This document shows, one piece after another, positions 33,652 through 42,244 of a stretch of DNA of 64,000 nt. The position numbers and the translations under genes are program-made. Below the pieces are notes generated by a model. It saw nothing but the letters and a program-made list of their open reading frames with translations. It was not told the DNA's origin and did not search any database. Numbering within the stretch: position 1 is the first letter of the stretch; each line of letters begins with the position of its first letter. This DNA comes from G965205725 sp965205725 (lineage in GTDB: Bacteria; Pseudomonadota; Gammaproteobacteria; Pseudomonadales; Halieaceae), in contig OZ242189.1 in assembly GCA_965205725.1 (NCBI GenBank), forward strand, positions 3,038,001 through 3,102,000. The letters run 5' to 3'.

Positions 33652-34416
33652 ATGGAAGTTAAAGAAAAAATTGTTGTGGTCACTGGTGCCGCCAGTGGTA
33701 TTGGCCGTGAGTTGGCTCGTTTGTTCGCCACCCAGGGCGCGAGGCTCGTGGTGTGTGCCGATTATGATGGCGAGGGCGTTCAAGCCGTTGCAGCAGAAAT
33801 TGGCGGGCCAGCCTATACGATAGACGTTTCAAAGGAGTCCGATGTTCAGAGTTTGATCGACGAAGTGGAAACCAGGCACGGACCGATTGATCTATTTTGT
33901 TCTAACGCAGGTATTGGTGTTGCCGGTGGTGTCGAGGTGGACAATGAGGCGTGGCAACGTATTTGGGATATCAATCTCATGGCCCACGTTTATGCTGCTC
34001 GCCATATGGTGCCGAGAATGCTCCAACGCGGCGGTGGCTATTTGTTAAATACAGCATCGGCAGCGGGCCTGTTAACTCAAATTGGTTCTGCTCCTTACGC
34101 TGTGACTAAGCATGCCGCTGTCTCGCTGGCCGAGTGGTTGTTGATTACTCATGGCGCTGAGGGATTGAAAGTCTCGGTGCTATGCCCGCAGTCCGTTAGA
34201 ACTGCGATGACCGCAGGGCAGGAAGAGGGCGTTGCGGCCGTTGATGGCATGATCGAGCCAGAGGAGGTCGCGGTAGCCTGCTTGAATACGATTCGAGACG
34301 AAAAATTTCTGGTGCTGCCGCATCCAGAAGTGCTCACCTACATGCAGAGAAAAACCGCAGACTATGACCGCTGGATTGGCGGTATGCAAAGGCTTAATGA
34401 GCGGTACGATATCTAG
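33652..34416 (+). CDS. Short-chain dehydrogenase/reductase
   Basis: 254 residues, classical SDR: VVTGAASGIGRELARLF, DLFCSNAGIGVAGG, YLLNTASAAGLLTQIG (Ser) and YAVTKHAAVSLAEWLL (YxxxK). TQGARLVVCADYDGEG after strand 2 carries an Asp, which usually means NAD preference. AGGAAG precedes the ATG by five to ten bases. Second gene of a two-SDR operon, convergent with the MFS transporter gene. Confidence 0.9.
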   Translation: MEVKEKIVVVTGAASGIGRELARLFATQGARLVVCADYDGEGVQAVAAEIGGPAYTIDVSKESDVQSLIDEVETRHGPIDLFCSNAGIGVAGGVEVDNEAWQRIWDINLMAHVYAARHMVPRMLQRGGGYLLNTASAAGLLTQIGSAPYAVTKHAAVSLAEWLLITHGAEGLKVSVLCPQSVRTAMTAGQEEGVAAVDGMIEPEEVAVACLNTIRDEKFLVLPHPEVLTYMQRKTADYDRWIGGMQRLNERYDI

Positions 34417-34503
34417 CCGGCTTTCGGACTGAGGATCGCTCTGCTGCGGATGCGATTGGTCAATACGGCGCTCAGTCTACCGGTTGTAAATATCTGATTA
34501 ATC

Positions 34504-34519
34504 CCAGCTTGTAAGCTGG
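34504..34519. terminator. Short hairpin between convergent genes
   Basis: CCAGCTT-GT-AAGCTGG is a perfect 7-bp stem directly behind the MFS gene and downstream of the SDR pair. No long T-run follows on either strand, so termination strength is doubtful. Confidence 0.35.
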
Positions 34520-34521
34520 AG

Positions 34522-35802
34522 TTAATCCGGGGCATTGGCCAGGTCCTGGCGCAGAGTTTTCCCTGCAAGATAAAAATGTGTGGACGACCAGATCATAATG
34601 GGTGGTACCAGATATAGCAGGGCATTGCGCAGGGCGTCGTCACCTAAGGTCGGCGTTAAATAATCACTGAGCAGGCCAACGGTCCAGGGGCCTGCGCCCA
34701 GGCCAATAATATTGAGAATAAAAAACAGGATGGCGGAAGACATAGCGCGCATACGCAAGCCAACCAGGCCGTGTGTCACTGCCAGCGTGTTGCCGAGATA
34801 CACATTGTGCAGCAAGCCAGGCACCGCAGCAAAAGCGAGCGCCACATAGGGGTTGTCTACCAGATACACTGCGGTGGCGAAGGGCACGATAATAAAGCCG
34901 GTTAGCGCGGGTAGCCAGGTGTACCAGCGTTTGTCACCAGGGGCTAGCTTGTCAGCCAAAAGACCTCCAAAGAACACGCCAATGGCACCACCAAAGCCGA
35001 TGATTAATGCCAGCCAGGTGCCGAGTTCGCCGGTGGTCATGCCGTGGCTGCGGATAAAGAAAGAGGCGGTCCAGCTACTGATGCTATAGCCGGCAAATGC
35101 GTTGAGCGCAGCGCCGAGAGCCATATGACGAAACGTTATGCGGCTCCACAGCAGTTTGACAATTTGTTTGGTTGCAACGGGTTTATCAGAAACAGTGCGC
35201 CGCTCAGCCTGCCCGCGCATTGGCTCCTGCATGGTATAGCGAACTAATACGGCCAGAAAAATGCCGGGTACGCCCACAACAAAGAAAGCGACTCGCCAGC
35301 CGAAAAATTCATTGAGCCAGCCACCGAACAAGAAGCCAAACAGGATGCCGAAGTTGACCCCAGTGGAGTAAAAGCCCAGTGCGCTGGCCCGTTTTTCTGC
35401 CGGGAAAATATCAGAGATGATTGAGTGAGAAGGGGGGCTGCCACCGGCTTCTCCGACACCTACGCCGATGCGCGCTAACAGCAACTGGATATAGTTTTGC
35501 ACCATGCCGCTGAGCGCAGTCATAAAGCTCCAGAGAAAGAGAGCCAAGGCAATGATGTTGCGTCTGTTTGAATTGTCGGCCCAGCGGGCGATGGGTATCC
35601 CGACCATGACATAGAACACGGCAAAGGCAAAGCCTGTTAACAAACCTAATTGGCTGTCGGATAAACTCAGGTCTGCCTTAATGGATTCTTGCAGTATTGC
35701 GAGCAGTTGGCGGTCGATAAAATTAAAACTGTAAACAACGGTGAGCAAACCAAGTGTGTAATACGCAGACTTGGAGGAGGCATAGGGGTTTTCACCTGCC
35801 AT
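34522..35802 (-). CDS. Major facilitator superfamily transporter (spinster-like)
   Basis: 426 residues with twelve predicted membrane segments. The N-terminus YYTLGLLTVVYSFNFIDRQL and the loop RWADNSNRRNIIALALFLWS (the GxLaDrxxRR motif 2 equivalent) mark MFS; GVGEAGGSPPSHSIISDIFP is the motif typical of the spinster/OPA-like subgroup. The second half starts GTWLALIIGFGGAIGVFFGG. AAGGA lies eight bases before the ATG. It probably imports an organic acid or the substrate of the adjacent SDR pair; the specificity cannot be read from sequence. Confidence 0.88.
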   Translation of the reverse strand: MAGENPYASSKSAYYTLGLLTVVYSFNFIDRQLLAILQESIKADLSLSDSQLGLLTGFAFAVFYVMVGIPIARWADNSNRRNIIALALFLWSFMTALSGMVQNYIQLLLARIGVGVGEAGGSPPSHSIISDIFPAEKRASALGFYSTGVNFGILFGFLFGGWLNEFFGWRVAFFVVGVPGIFLAVLVRYTMQEPMRGQAERRTVSDKPVATKQIVKLLWSRITFRHMALGAALNAFAGYSISSWTASFFIRSHGMTTGELGTWLALIIGFGGAIGVFFGGLLADKLAPGDKRWYTWLPALTGFIIVPFATAVYLVDNPYVALAFAAVPGLLHNVYLGNTLAVTHGLVGLRMRAMSSAILFFILNIIGLGAGPWTVGLLSDYLTPTLGDDALRNALLYLVPPIMIWSSTHFYLAGKTLRQDLANAPD

Positions 35803-35885
35803 TGCATGATCCTTATGGTTTTTTATTCTGGTTGCGCCTCAATATGTACCAAGGGGCGCGGTCGCGCAAGCCAAGCCTGGTTTAT

Positions 35886-37787
35886 TTAACCCTCTCTCAG
35901 GCGCAATAACAGCCGTTCCATTTCTGCCAGGTTTAGACCACCGTCAAAATTTCGATCCAGAAATATCCATTTCCATCCGATGGAGGCGCGCAATTTTTCT
36001 GGCATTTCGTCTTTTTGTACCTTGCCATCCATGTCGCTATCCAAAAAACCCATCCACTGGGCAGCATCTTCCGAGAGCTTGCTGTGCAACGGCGCATCGG
36101 AGCGCTCGTGTGCCCAGGAATAGCTGACAGAGCCATATAGCATTTCATCGTGAGACTGTAACCCCCAGGGTACCTCACGATCAGGGTCGGGATTACCAGG
36201 GTTTTTGGGCGAATTGTCATAAACGGTGCGGTGTACAATCCTGGTTCCCCTGGGGACTTTTTTGGGTTCGGTGAACTGGTATGTACGCTGCCAGTTGAAG
36301 TCGTAATTGGGGACAGAGAGAACCAGCTCAGTGTCACCGTTGGGATAGATCAGTGCAAAGGTGGAGCTGCGTCCCCGATAGTGCGAATGGGGCACCAATG
36401 AGTGAATTATAGCGTCGTCCCAGAACTCGAAGTAGGCCGCTTCTTCGTGAGCCTCGCTCTGTGGCGGGATTTTTAAAGCCGGATTGAGCACGACATGCTG
36501 GCGCAGGAAGTTAGCCGGTATGTCTCCCTCCCCGGCAAAATACAAACCGACTCGCGTGTTATCCGTGGAGGCTTTGCCGACCGGCGTGTAGTGCATCTGA
36601 AATTGGTAAACGCCGCCAACAGGTACTCTGACACCAGTACCCTCAGGCATAAAAGAAGATTCGTTGCCGGGGGCATAACCCATGATGTAATTTTCAAAGA
36701 TGCTTTCTTCAGGTTCGTCTGAGCCTGGTGCCTCATCGGCTGAGCCCACCAATACGTGGTGAACGACTTTGGTATCGCCCGGCAACACTGTAGCGGCGAC
36801 TATCCAGGCTTCGTAATCAAGCGGGTTTGCAACTACCGGGAACTGGTAGTCAACAACACCAGACGCCGGTACTTCAAAGGCGGGTATTTCAAGAATCAGA
36901 TCAGGCTCGCCCAGCGGCCACTCGGTGGAAAGTGGCTCGAATGTTGCGAGTGGGTCGGGGCCTTCACCACGCGGTGCTCCCGACTCGATCCAGTTGATCA
37001 GGATACGAGTTTCCTCATCTGACATGGCTGCCGCATTATGCCATTCTCCCACCTCTGGGTCTGCGTGCCACGGCGGCATACGCTTGGTGCGTATGGCTTC
37101 ACGCATCATTGGGGCAAAGCCCTGTACCATTCGATACTCCGACATGGCCCAGGGGCCAATACCGCCTTCGATATGACAGGCCATGCAATTGTCTTGCAGG
37201 ATGGGCGCGATGTCTTTGCTGTAGCTTACCAGCGGGTCGCTCTCGCTATAGTTGATAGCACAAGATTGTTTGACGACCTCGCGGCTGTAGCCCGGTTGTT
37301 CTCCCGCGACTAATTGATCGAGGGTGAAGCGGACTATCGGCTGACCATGCTGATTGCTGAGCGGCCCCCGGTAAACGATCTGCCAGTTGCGCGGATCGAG
37401 CACAATGACTTCTGCGGTACCGCCAATTTCCAGAGACTGGCCGATAATTTGTGCGCTGTCATGCAGTATTGGAATGTCCAGGCCAAACTTGCGGGCACTC
37501 GCGGCGATCTGGTCTCGCCCCTCGTCCGCATTTGAATTAATCATCAGGATGCGCACACCCTGAACAGCGTAATCGGTTTGCAGTGCTTGATAGTCACTGG
37601 CCTGAGCCTGTACTGCATCGCAGTCACTGCCGTGCGCGATGATTACCACGGCTTTGGCATCGCTCTGGTAATAAAGCTCGTGAGCCTGGCCGCGATGGTC
37701 GAGCAGAACGAAATTATCGACCGTCTGCACATTGGCATAGGCGGTGGCGGCAACAAGTGCTAATAGCAGGGCAGTGATGTAGTTCAT
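35886..37787 (-). CDS. Multidomain exported protein: thioredoxin-like + cytochrome c + copper type II monooxygenase-like + EF-hands
   Basis: 633 residues. Signal peptide 1-18. Residues ~20-165 form a peroxiredoxin/thioredoxin-like domain, but the usual CxxC is missing (AHGSDCDAVQ has one Cys). CMACH at 201-205 is a c-type heme site. Residues ~290-560 resemble the copper type II ascorbate-dependent monooxygenase fold: VVHHVLVG (His 343-344), QMHY (His 399), PHSHYRG (His 467, 469) and SHDEMLYG (Met 549) match the two-copper ligand order of PHM/DBH. Two EF-hand loops follow, DSDMDGKVQKDE (583-594) and DRNFDGGLNLAE (611-622). It should act in the periplasm, possibly hydroxylating a substrate with electrons through the heme. 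Confidence 0.8.
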   Translation of the reverse strand: MNYITALLLALVAATAYANVQTVDNFVLLDHRGQAHELYYQSDAKAVVIIAHGSDCDAVQAQASDYQALQTDYAVQGVRILMINSNADEGRDQIAASARKFGLDIPILHDSAQIIGQSLEIGGTAEVIVLDPRNWQIVYRGPLSNQHGQPIVRFTLDQLVAGEQPGYSREVVKQSCAINYSESDPLVSYSKDIAPILQDNCMACHIEGGIGPWAMSEYRMVQGFAPMMREAIRTKRMPPWHADPEVGEWHNAAAMSDEETRILINWIESGAPRGEGPDPLATFEPLSTEWPLGEPDLILEIPAFEVPASGVVDYQFPVVANPLDYEAWIVAATVLPGDTKVVHHVLVGSADEAPGSDEPEESIFENYIMGYAPGNESSFMPEGTGVRVPVGGVYQFQMHYTPVGKASTDNTRVGLYFAGEGDIPANFLRQHVVLNPALKIPPQSEAHEEAAYFEFWDDAIIHSLVPHSHYRGRSSTFALIYPNGDTELVLSVPNYDFNWQRTYQFTEPKKVPRGTRIVHRTVYDNSPKNPGNPDPDREVPWGLQSHDEMLYGSVSYSWAHERSDAPLHSKLSEDAAQWMGFLDSDMDGKVQKDEMPEKLRASIGWKWIFLDRNFDGGLNLAEMERLLLRLREG

Positions 37788-37830
37788 TAGAGACCTTTTA
37801 TATTCGGTTGTATGCGTTGATTGATCAAAT

Positions 37831-38160
37831 CTATTTTACAAGCCAGTAGATTGTAAAACTTGCACCAACAAGTATCAGTATCCAGGCAGTAGTCAAAATG
37901 AGCCTAGGTGGTTGGGGTGTATAAATTACGTCGATGATTTTTGCAAATCCATCATCTGATTTAGTATATGAATTTACCTGATTCCAAGTGACAGGTGGGA
38001 AATAAAGATAAGAAATTGTTACCTGCTCTGTAGGCACTATTACTGGGATTAGCATCTCCGCCCGACCTTCCGGGTTCTTCTCAATGCTGTATTTCACGGA
38101 TGGATTCACTTCAATATCTTGCGGTAAAAAATTGTGTCCGACCCTAGATAGTGTCGTCAT
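37831..38160 (-). pseudogene. C-terminal fragment of an unidentified membrane protein
   Basis: An open frame of 109 residues ends with one membrane helix, LILTTAWILILVGASFTIYW, and has a beta-rich region before it (AEMLIPVIVPTEQVTISYLY). The apparent ATG lies in the edge of the insertion-sequence debris (the segment at 38140-38160), with no ribosome site, so the true N-terminus was probably removed by the insertion. I do not recognise the family. Confidence 0.5.
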
Positions 38161-38205
38161 AAGATTGAGTGATAATAGTATTGTTCTGTTTTAGGGAGTT
38201 CTCAT

Positions 38206-38489
38206 ATGCAAATTGCTCACAGGCGTCACGATATTTCTGATCATATTTGGTCTTTATTGGAACCGCATTTGCCAGGCCGAGTCGGTAGCTGGGGAGGTGT
38301 AGCAACGGATAATCGCCTTTTCATCAATGCCATTTTCTGGATTCTTCGCACGGGCGAGCCCTGGCGAGATTTGCCACCCGATTAGGGTGACTGGAAAAAT
38401 ACACATCGACGTTTTTGCCGCTGGCGCGACAAGGGTATTTGGGAAGGTTTGTTGGAACAACGGGTGACTGAACCGGATTATTGTGCGGC
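38206..38489 (+). pseudogene. IS5-family (IS427-like) transposase, N-terminal remnant with nonsense mutation
   Basis: Reads MQIAHRRHDISDHIWSLLEP, then RVGSWGGVATDNRLFINAIF and WILRTGEPWRDLPPD before a TAG at 38383-38385 where the family has a Tyr codon; the same frame continues GDWKNTHRRFCRWRDKGIWE and stops resembling the family after TEPDY near 38489. This is the N-terminal domain of IS427-type transposases. The catalytic half is missing and another fragment abuts it. Confidence 0.75.
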
Positions 38490-38648
38490 AGATTCCCCGT
38501 CTGAGCCATGCCATGCGCATTGGCTGGCGTGGTCTCCATACTGTGGATCACGCCAGAGGTGTCATCTACATCAATATGCATTTTCATACCAGAGGACCAG
38601 GGGTTGCCTTTGCGGGTCTGGTGCATGTCCGAGTCGCGCTTGCCTTGC
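38490..38648 (-). pseudogene. IS5-family transposase, internal remnant
   Basis: On the minus strand the frame RDSDMHQTRKGNPWSSGMKM followed by HIDVDDTSGVIHSMETTPAN matches the conserved IS5 core (ARDPEMHQTKKGNQW-FGMKAHIGVD). Only about 50 residues remain. It lies back to back with the IS427-like remnant and ends at the stop codon of the SDR gene. Confidence 0.7.
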
Positions 38649-38650
38649 TA

Positions 38651-39541
38651 CTAACGGTTAAGCCCGACAGACTCCTGGGCGTAGTAATCCACGCCCATAA
38701 GCTCGGCCATTTTGTCTGCATAGGCTTTATTGTCGAGACTGGCGATTCGACGCCATTCTTCATCGTCATTGAGTGCCCGGTAAGCACTGAAGAAATCTTC
38801 TGCGTCTGGGCCGACGGGATAGCGAAATTGAGGAGCGTCGGCTTCAATGGCAGCGGCAATCGCCACTGCGCAGTCCATGCTTGTTGCTGCACGACCGAGT
38901 CCGAATTCGCCGAATTTCATTAATCGTCCAAAGGATTCGCCATAGGCGCTGTCCTCGGATGGCATAGTCCCTTTGCTCCACATAGGCGTCAGGATGCAAC
39001 CGGGTTCTATCAGTGAGACTTTTATTTCAAATGGTGCCAGCTCCTGTGACAGTGCAATACAAATGGCTTCCATTGCAGCCTTTGACGATGAATAGGTGCC
39101 GTGGCAGCCAAACACGTTTACTGCGGCCAATGAGGTAACGTTTACCAGCCGTCCCGAGCCCTGCTTGCGAAGAATTGGTATTACCGCTTGCATGACACCC
39201 AGCGCGCCAAAAACATTCGTCTCGTAGACTTCTCTAACTTCCTCCAGGGGTGTTTCTTCCATGGCGCGCCCACCGCCCACTCCGGCATTGCTGACCAGTG
39301 CGTCGATCCGGTTTTCTTTTTTCATCACACTTTGAATGCAGGCATTGACAGATTCTGGATTGAGCAAATCCAGTGCGACGACTTCGACGGAGACGCTGGC
39401 GTCGCTGATGCGTCGATTCAGCTCATCTGCACCAGAGGGATTGCGACAGGTTGCGTATACCTTGTGACCTCGGGTCGCTAAATCCAAAGCCGCCTCCTGG
39501 CCAATACCAGTGCTACAGCCAGTAATCAATACCACGGACAT
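38651..39541 (-). CDS. Short-chain dehydrogenase/reductase
   Basis: 296 residues. VVLITGCSTGIGQEAALDLA (TGxxxGxG), DALVSNAGVGGGRAMEE, LVNVTSLAAVNVFG (Ser) and YSSSKAAMEAICIAL (YxxxK). The C-terminal ~60 residues (FFSAYRALNDDEEWRRIASL) extend beyond the classical core. IS5 remnants begin immediately at its stop, so the last residues may be altered. It lies 14 bases downstream of the DHA2 efflux gene on the same strand and could be the distal gene of that operon. Substrate unknown. Confidence 0.85.
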   Translation of the reverse strand: MSVVLITGCSTGIGQEAALDLATRGHKVYATCRNPSGADELNRRISDASVSVEVVALDLLNPESVNACIQSVMKKENRIDALVSNAGVGGGRAMEETPLEEVREVYETNVFGALGVMQAVIPILRKQGSGRLVNVTSLAAVNVFGCHGTYSSSKAAMEAICIALSQELAPFEIKVSLIEPGCILTPMWSKGTMPSEDSAYGESFGRLMKFGEFGLGRAATSMDCAVAIAAAIEADAPQFRYPVGPDAEDFFSAYRALNDDEEWRRIASLDNKAYADKMAELMGVDYYAQESVGLNR

Positions 39542-39555
39542 TTCATTCTCCTTGT

Positions 39556-41154
39556 TCAGTGCATGTTACGCATGTGTTTTTTGCGCAACATACCAATGGG
39601 TATCAGGGTCATCAGGAAGACTACAGCGAAAACAAGAAAGCTATCCTGGAAGCCCAGCACGCTAGCTTGTTGCGACACCATTCTTGCCAGCACACCATAG
39701 CTTACCGTTTGAGCGTCCCAGAAGGTTAAGCCAAGCCCGGTTAAGGACTGATTCAAGTTTGCCATCAACGCGAATGTATCACCGTTTGAAAATGTCTGCG
39801 TGGCCATTAGGGCATCACGGTGAAAATTGCTGCGGTAATCGAGGAGGACGGATGCGGCATTAACACCGAAGGCGCCTCCAACCTGGCGCATAAAGTTGGC
39901 AACTCCGGCACCTTGCTGTAGATAATTCATGGGCAGTCCCTGTACTGCTGCAAGGTTTATAGAGGGTGCCATAATGCCTATGCCGATGCGGCTGACAATC
40001 AGCCAGCCTGCGAAAGTCCACCAACTGGTATCGGGGTCTGCATCGGCCATAAGAATGCAGGAATAGGCAAGGATAATAAATCCTGAGGCCAGTAACAATC
40101 TTTGGTCAATCTTGTCGGCCAATCGGCCTGATACCGGAAACATGGCACCCATAAGAAACGCTGGCAGTAGCATCATTAGGCCAGTATCGCTGGCGCTCAT
40201 GCCTTGGGCTAACTGAAGAAACAGGGGGATTAAATACAGCGACCCGTATAGTCCTGCGCCAAATATCACCGCTAGAATGGCGATGATTGTGAATTTGAAG
40301 TAGTTGAAGACTCGCAGATCCAGCAGTGGTTGTGGGCAGCGCAGCTCCCAAAATACGAAGGCCACCGCACTGAGCAGCGCCGTGGCAAACCAGCCCAGAA
40401 TAAAATTTGAACTCCAGCCTTCGCGAAGGCCATTGCTGAGCGCGATAAGCAGCGCGCAAATTGCCAGGCTGACTAATAACAGTCCCAACCAGTCGAGCCT
40501 GGGCGTAGTCGTGTCTTTTTCGCGGTCGGGCAGCAATAGCATTGCGGCGGGAAGCACCAGAATGGAAAACGGGATAACCATGAAGTAGACGTACCGCCAG
40601 TTGAAGGCATCGATAAGGTAACCACCTAATGCAGGCCCGACTGCTGGCGCAAGGATGACGCCAATGGATGTCAGCCCCAGCACGGTGCCTTGGCGCCCAG
40701 GAGGGAATAGCTGAAACACCAGTGACATACTCATGGGAGTGATTACCCCTGCTGCGGCCCCTTGCATGATGCGAGCGACGATCAACATATCGGTGTTTGG
40801 GCTGATGCCGCCCAAAATTGAGCCTGCTGTAAATGTGACCATCGCCAGTAGAACTGTTAGACGCACTCCGAATGCTTGTATCAGCCAGGCGTTGAGAAGC
40901 ATGGTCACTGTGGATGCGGCGAGAAATGCGGTTGATAGCCATTGCGCTTTGTCCTGGCCAATGCCAAAGGTGCCCATGATGTCAGGGATTGCCACATTGA
41001 TGATGGTGCTGGACATCAACGCCGCAACATTGGCCATTACCACGACCCCCATAACCATCCAGCCATAGTGAATGCCAAAGCGTCGGTAGCGCGACTTTAT
41101 TCCCTCACTCGCGTTTATTTGCTCCAGATAGTTCTCGAGCTCACTGGATGTCAA
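39556..41154 (-). CDS. DHA2-family MFS multidrug exporter (EmrB/QacA type)
   Basis: 532 residues with about fourteen membrane helices, the DHA2 hallmark. IINVAIPDIMGTFGIGQDKA follows the first helix, LIQAFGVRLTVLLAMVTFTA is motif A, and GVILAPAVGPALGGYLIDAF is motif C of drug/proton antiporters. It overlaps the membrane-fusion protein gene by 14 bases, forming an EmrAB-like pair that would use an outer-membrane channel such as the TolC at 4.2 kb. Likely regulated by the MarR fusion protein that heads the operon. Confidence 0.92.
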   Translation of the reverse strand: MTSSELENYLEQINASEGIKSRYRRFGIHYGWMVMGVVVMANVAALMSSTIINVAIPDIMGTFGIGQDKAQWLSTAFLAASTVTMLLNAWLIQAFGVRLTVLLAMVTFTAGSILGGISPNTDMLIVARIMQGAAAGVITPMSMSLVFQLFPPGRQGTVLGLTSIGVILAPAVGPALGGYLIDAFNWRYVYFMVIPFSILVLPAAMLLLPDREKDTTTPRLDWLGLLLVSLAICALLIALSNGLREGWSSNFILGWFATALLSAVAFVFWELRCPQPLLDLRVFNYFKFTIIAILAVIFGAGLYGSLYLIPLFLQLAQGMSASDTGLMMLLPAFLMGAMFPVSGRLADKIDQRLLLASGFIILAYSCILMADADPDTSWWTFAGWLIVSRIGIGIMAPSINLAAVQGLPMNYLQQGAGVANFMRQVGGAFGVNAASVLLDYRSNFHRDALMATQTFSNGDTFALMANLNQSLTGLGLTFWDAQTVSYGVLARMVSQQASVLGFQDSFLVFAVVFLMTLIPIGMLRKKHMRNMH

Positions 41155-42244
41155 TCGCGATCTCCACCATCATGCCGGGCTTTAACAACTGATCTTCCTG
41201 CTGGACGGCTATTTTTACTGGCAATCGCTGCGTGACCTTGGTGAAGTTGCCACTTGGATTTGCGCTTGGCAGCAGTGAAAACTGACTAGTGGCCGCGTTG
41301 CCTATCCGAACAACTTCTCCCTGGAATGTGCGATCAGGGTATGCGTCAACAGTGACCTCAACCGATTGCCCCAATTTCAGGTGTCGTATTTCCGTTTCCT
41401 TGATATTTGTTTTTACCCAGACGTCGTCGGGATTGTGTACCAGGGCAATCCTCTGCCCAGGCATCACATATTCGCCGTTTTTGACAAAGGTCTGGTCGAC
41501 AACGCCATCTAGCGGGGAGCCTATGTGTCGATCTTCTAATGCGACCTGCTGACGCGCCTGCTGTAGCCTCACCTGCTCGCGAAAGTGTCTGAGTCGAACC
41601 TGTTGCTGTTGCAGCACCGCCATTCGGTCCCGATTGGCGTTTGCCTCTACCCGTTTGGCGTCGGCGGAGGCAACCTGGGCCCGCGCTCTGATTTGATTTT
41701 GTTCTGCAACCTGAAAAGCGCTGCGAGCATGCTCCCAGTCTTGCTGTGAGAGGATGCCTCGCTCCCGGAGAGACTGAGACCTCTCCCATTCCAATTGCTT
41801 TAATGCCAAATCTGACTGGCTCGATGCCAGGTTGGCCTGTGCAGCAGCCAGTTGTGACCGGGCGGCTTGCAGAGCTCCATTGGTTTGGCGTTCGACCATG
41901 GTCAGCTCTGCTTCAGATTGAGCGATATTGGCCTCGGTGGCACTCAGCTCAGCGCCTAACTCGTCGAGGCGTAATTGTGTATCCCGACTGTCCAGTTGGA
42001 CGATCATGTCGTGTTGCTTGAGTACCGAACCCTCTTTGACAGCGACTTGGTCAATGCGACCTGCAACTTTACTGCTAATAACAACAAGGTCAGATGAAAT
42101 GCGTGCGTCATCGCTATACACATGTGTGCTGCGCAAAAATATCCAGTAGCCCAGCGCCAGGACCGCAACTATCAAGCCGGGGGCCAGCCATTTTTTAGTG
42201 CTGGTTTTGGAAGCAGGTTCTTCCTGATTGCTGGTATCGTTCAT
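41141..42244 (-). CDS. HlyD/EmrA-family membrane fusion protein
   Basis: 367 residues: one N-terminal membrane anchor (WLAPGLIVAVLALGYWIFL), the split lipoyl half VISSKVAGRIDQVAVKEGSV, a long coiled-coil hairpin (SATEANIAQSEAELTMVERQ through to the heptad-rich RHFREQVRLQQARQQ), the second lipoyl half GSPLDGVVDQTFVKNGEYVM and a beta-barrel domain. It links the inner-membrane pump to an outer-membrane channel. Its start overlaps the regulator stop (ATGA at 42241-42244) and its end overlaps the pump gene, so all three are co-translated. Confidence 0.92.
   Translation of the reverse strand: MNDTSNQEEPASKTSTKKWLAPGLIVAVLALGYWIFLRSTHVYSDDARISSDLVVISSKVAGRIDQVAVKEGSVLKQHDMIVQLDSRDTQLRLDELGAELSATEANIAQSEAELTMVERQTNGALQAARSQLAAAQANLASSQSDLALKQLEWERSQSLRERGILSQQDWEHARSAFQVAEQNQIRARAQVASADAKRVEANANRDRMAVLQQQQVRLRHFREQVRLQQARQQVALEDRHIGSPLDGVVDQTFVKNGEYVMPGQRIALVHNPDDVWVKTNIKETEIRHLKLGQSVEVTVDAYPDRTFQGEVVRIGNAATSQFSLLPSANPSGNFTKVTQRLPVKIAVQQEDQLLKPGMMVEIAIDIQ

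Noticed and set aside
40106..40942. 278-codon frame overlapping the DHA2 transporter
   Set aside because: Out-of-frame shadow of a gene with clear MFS motifs; composition rich in Arg, His and Ser as expected of a shadow.
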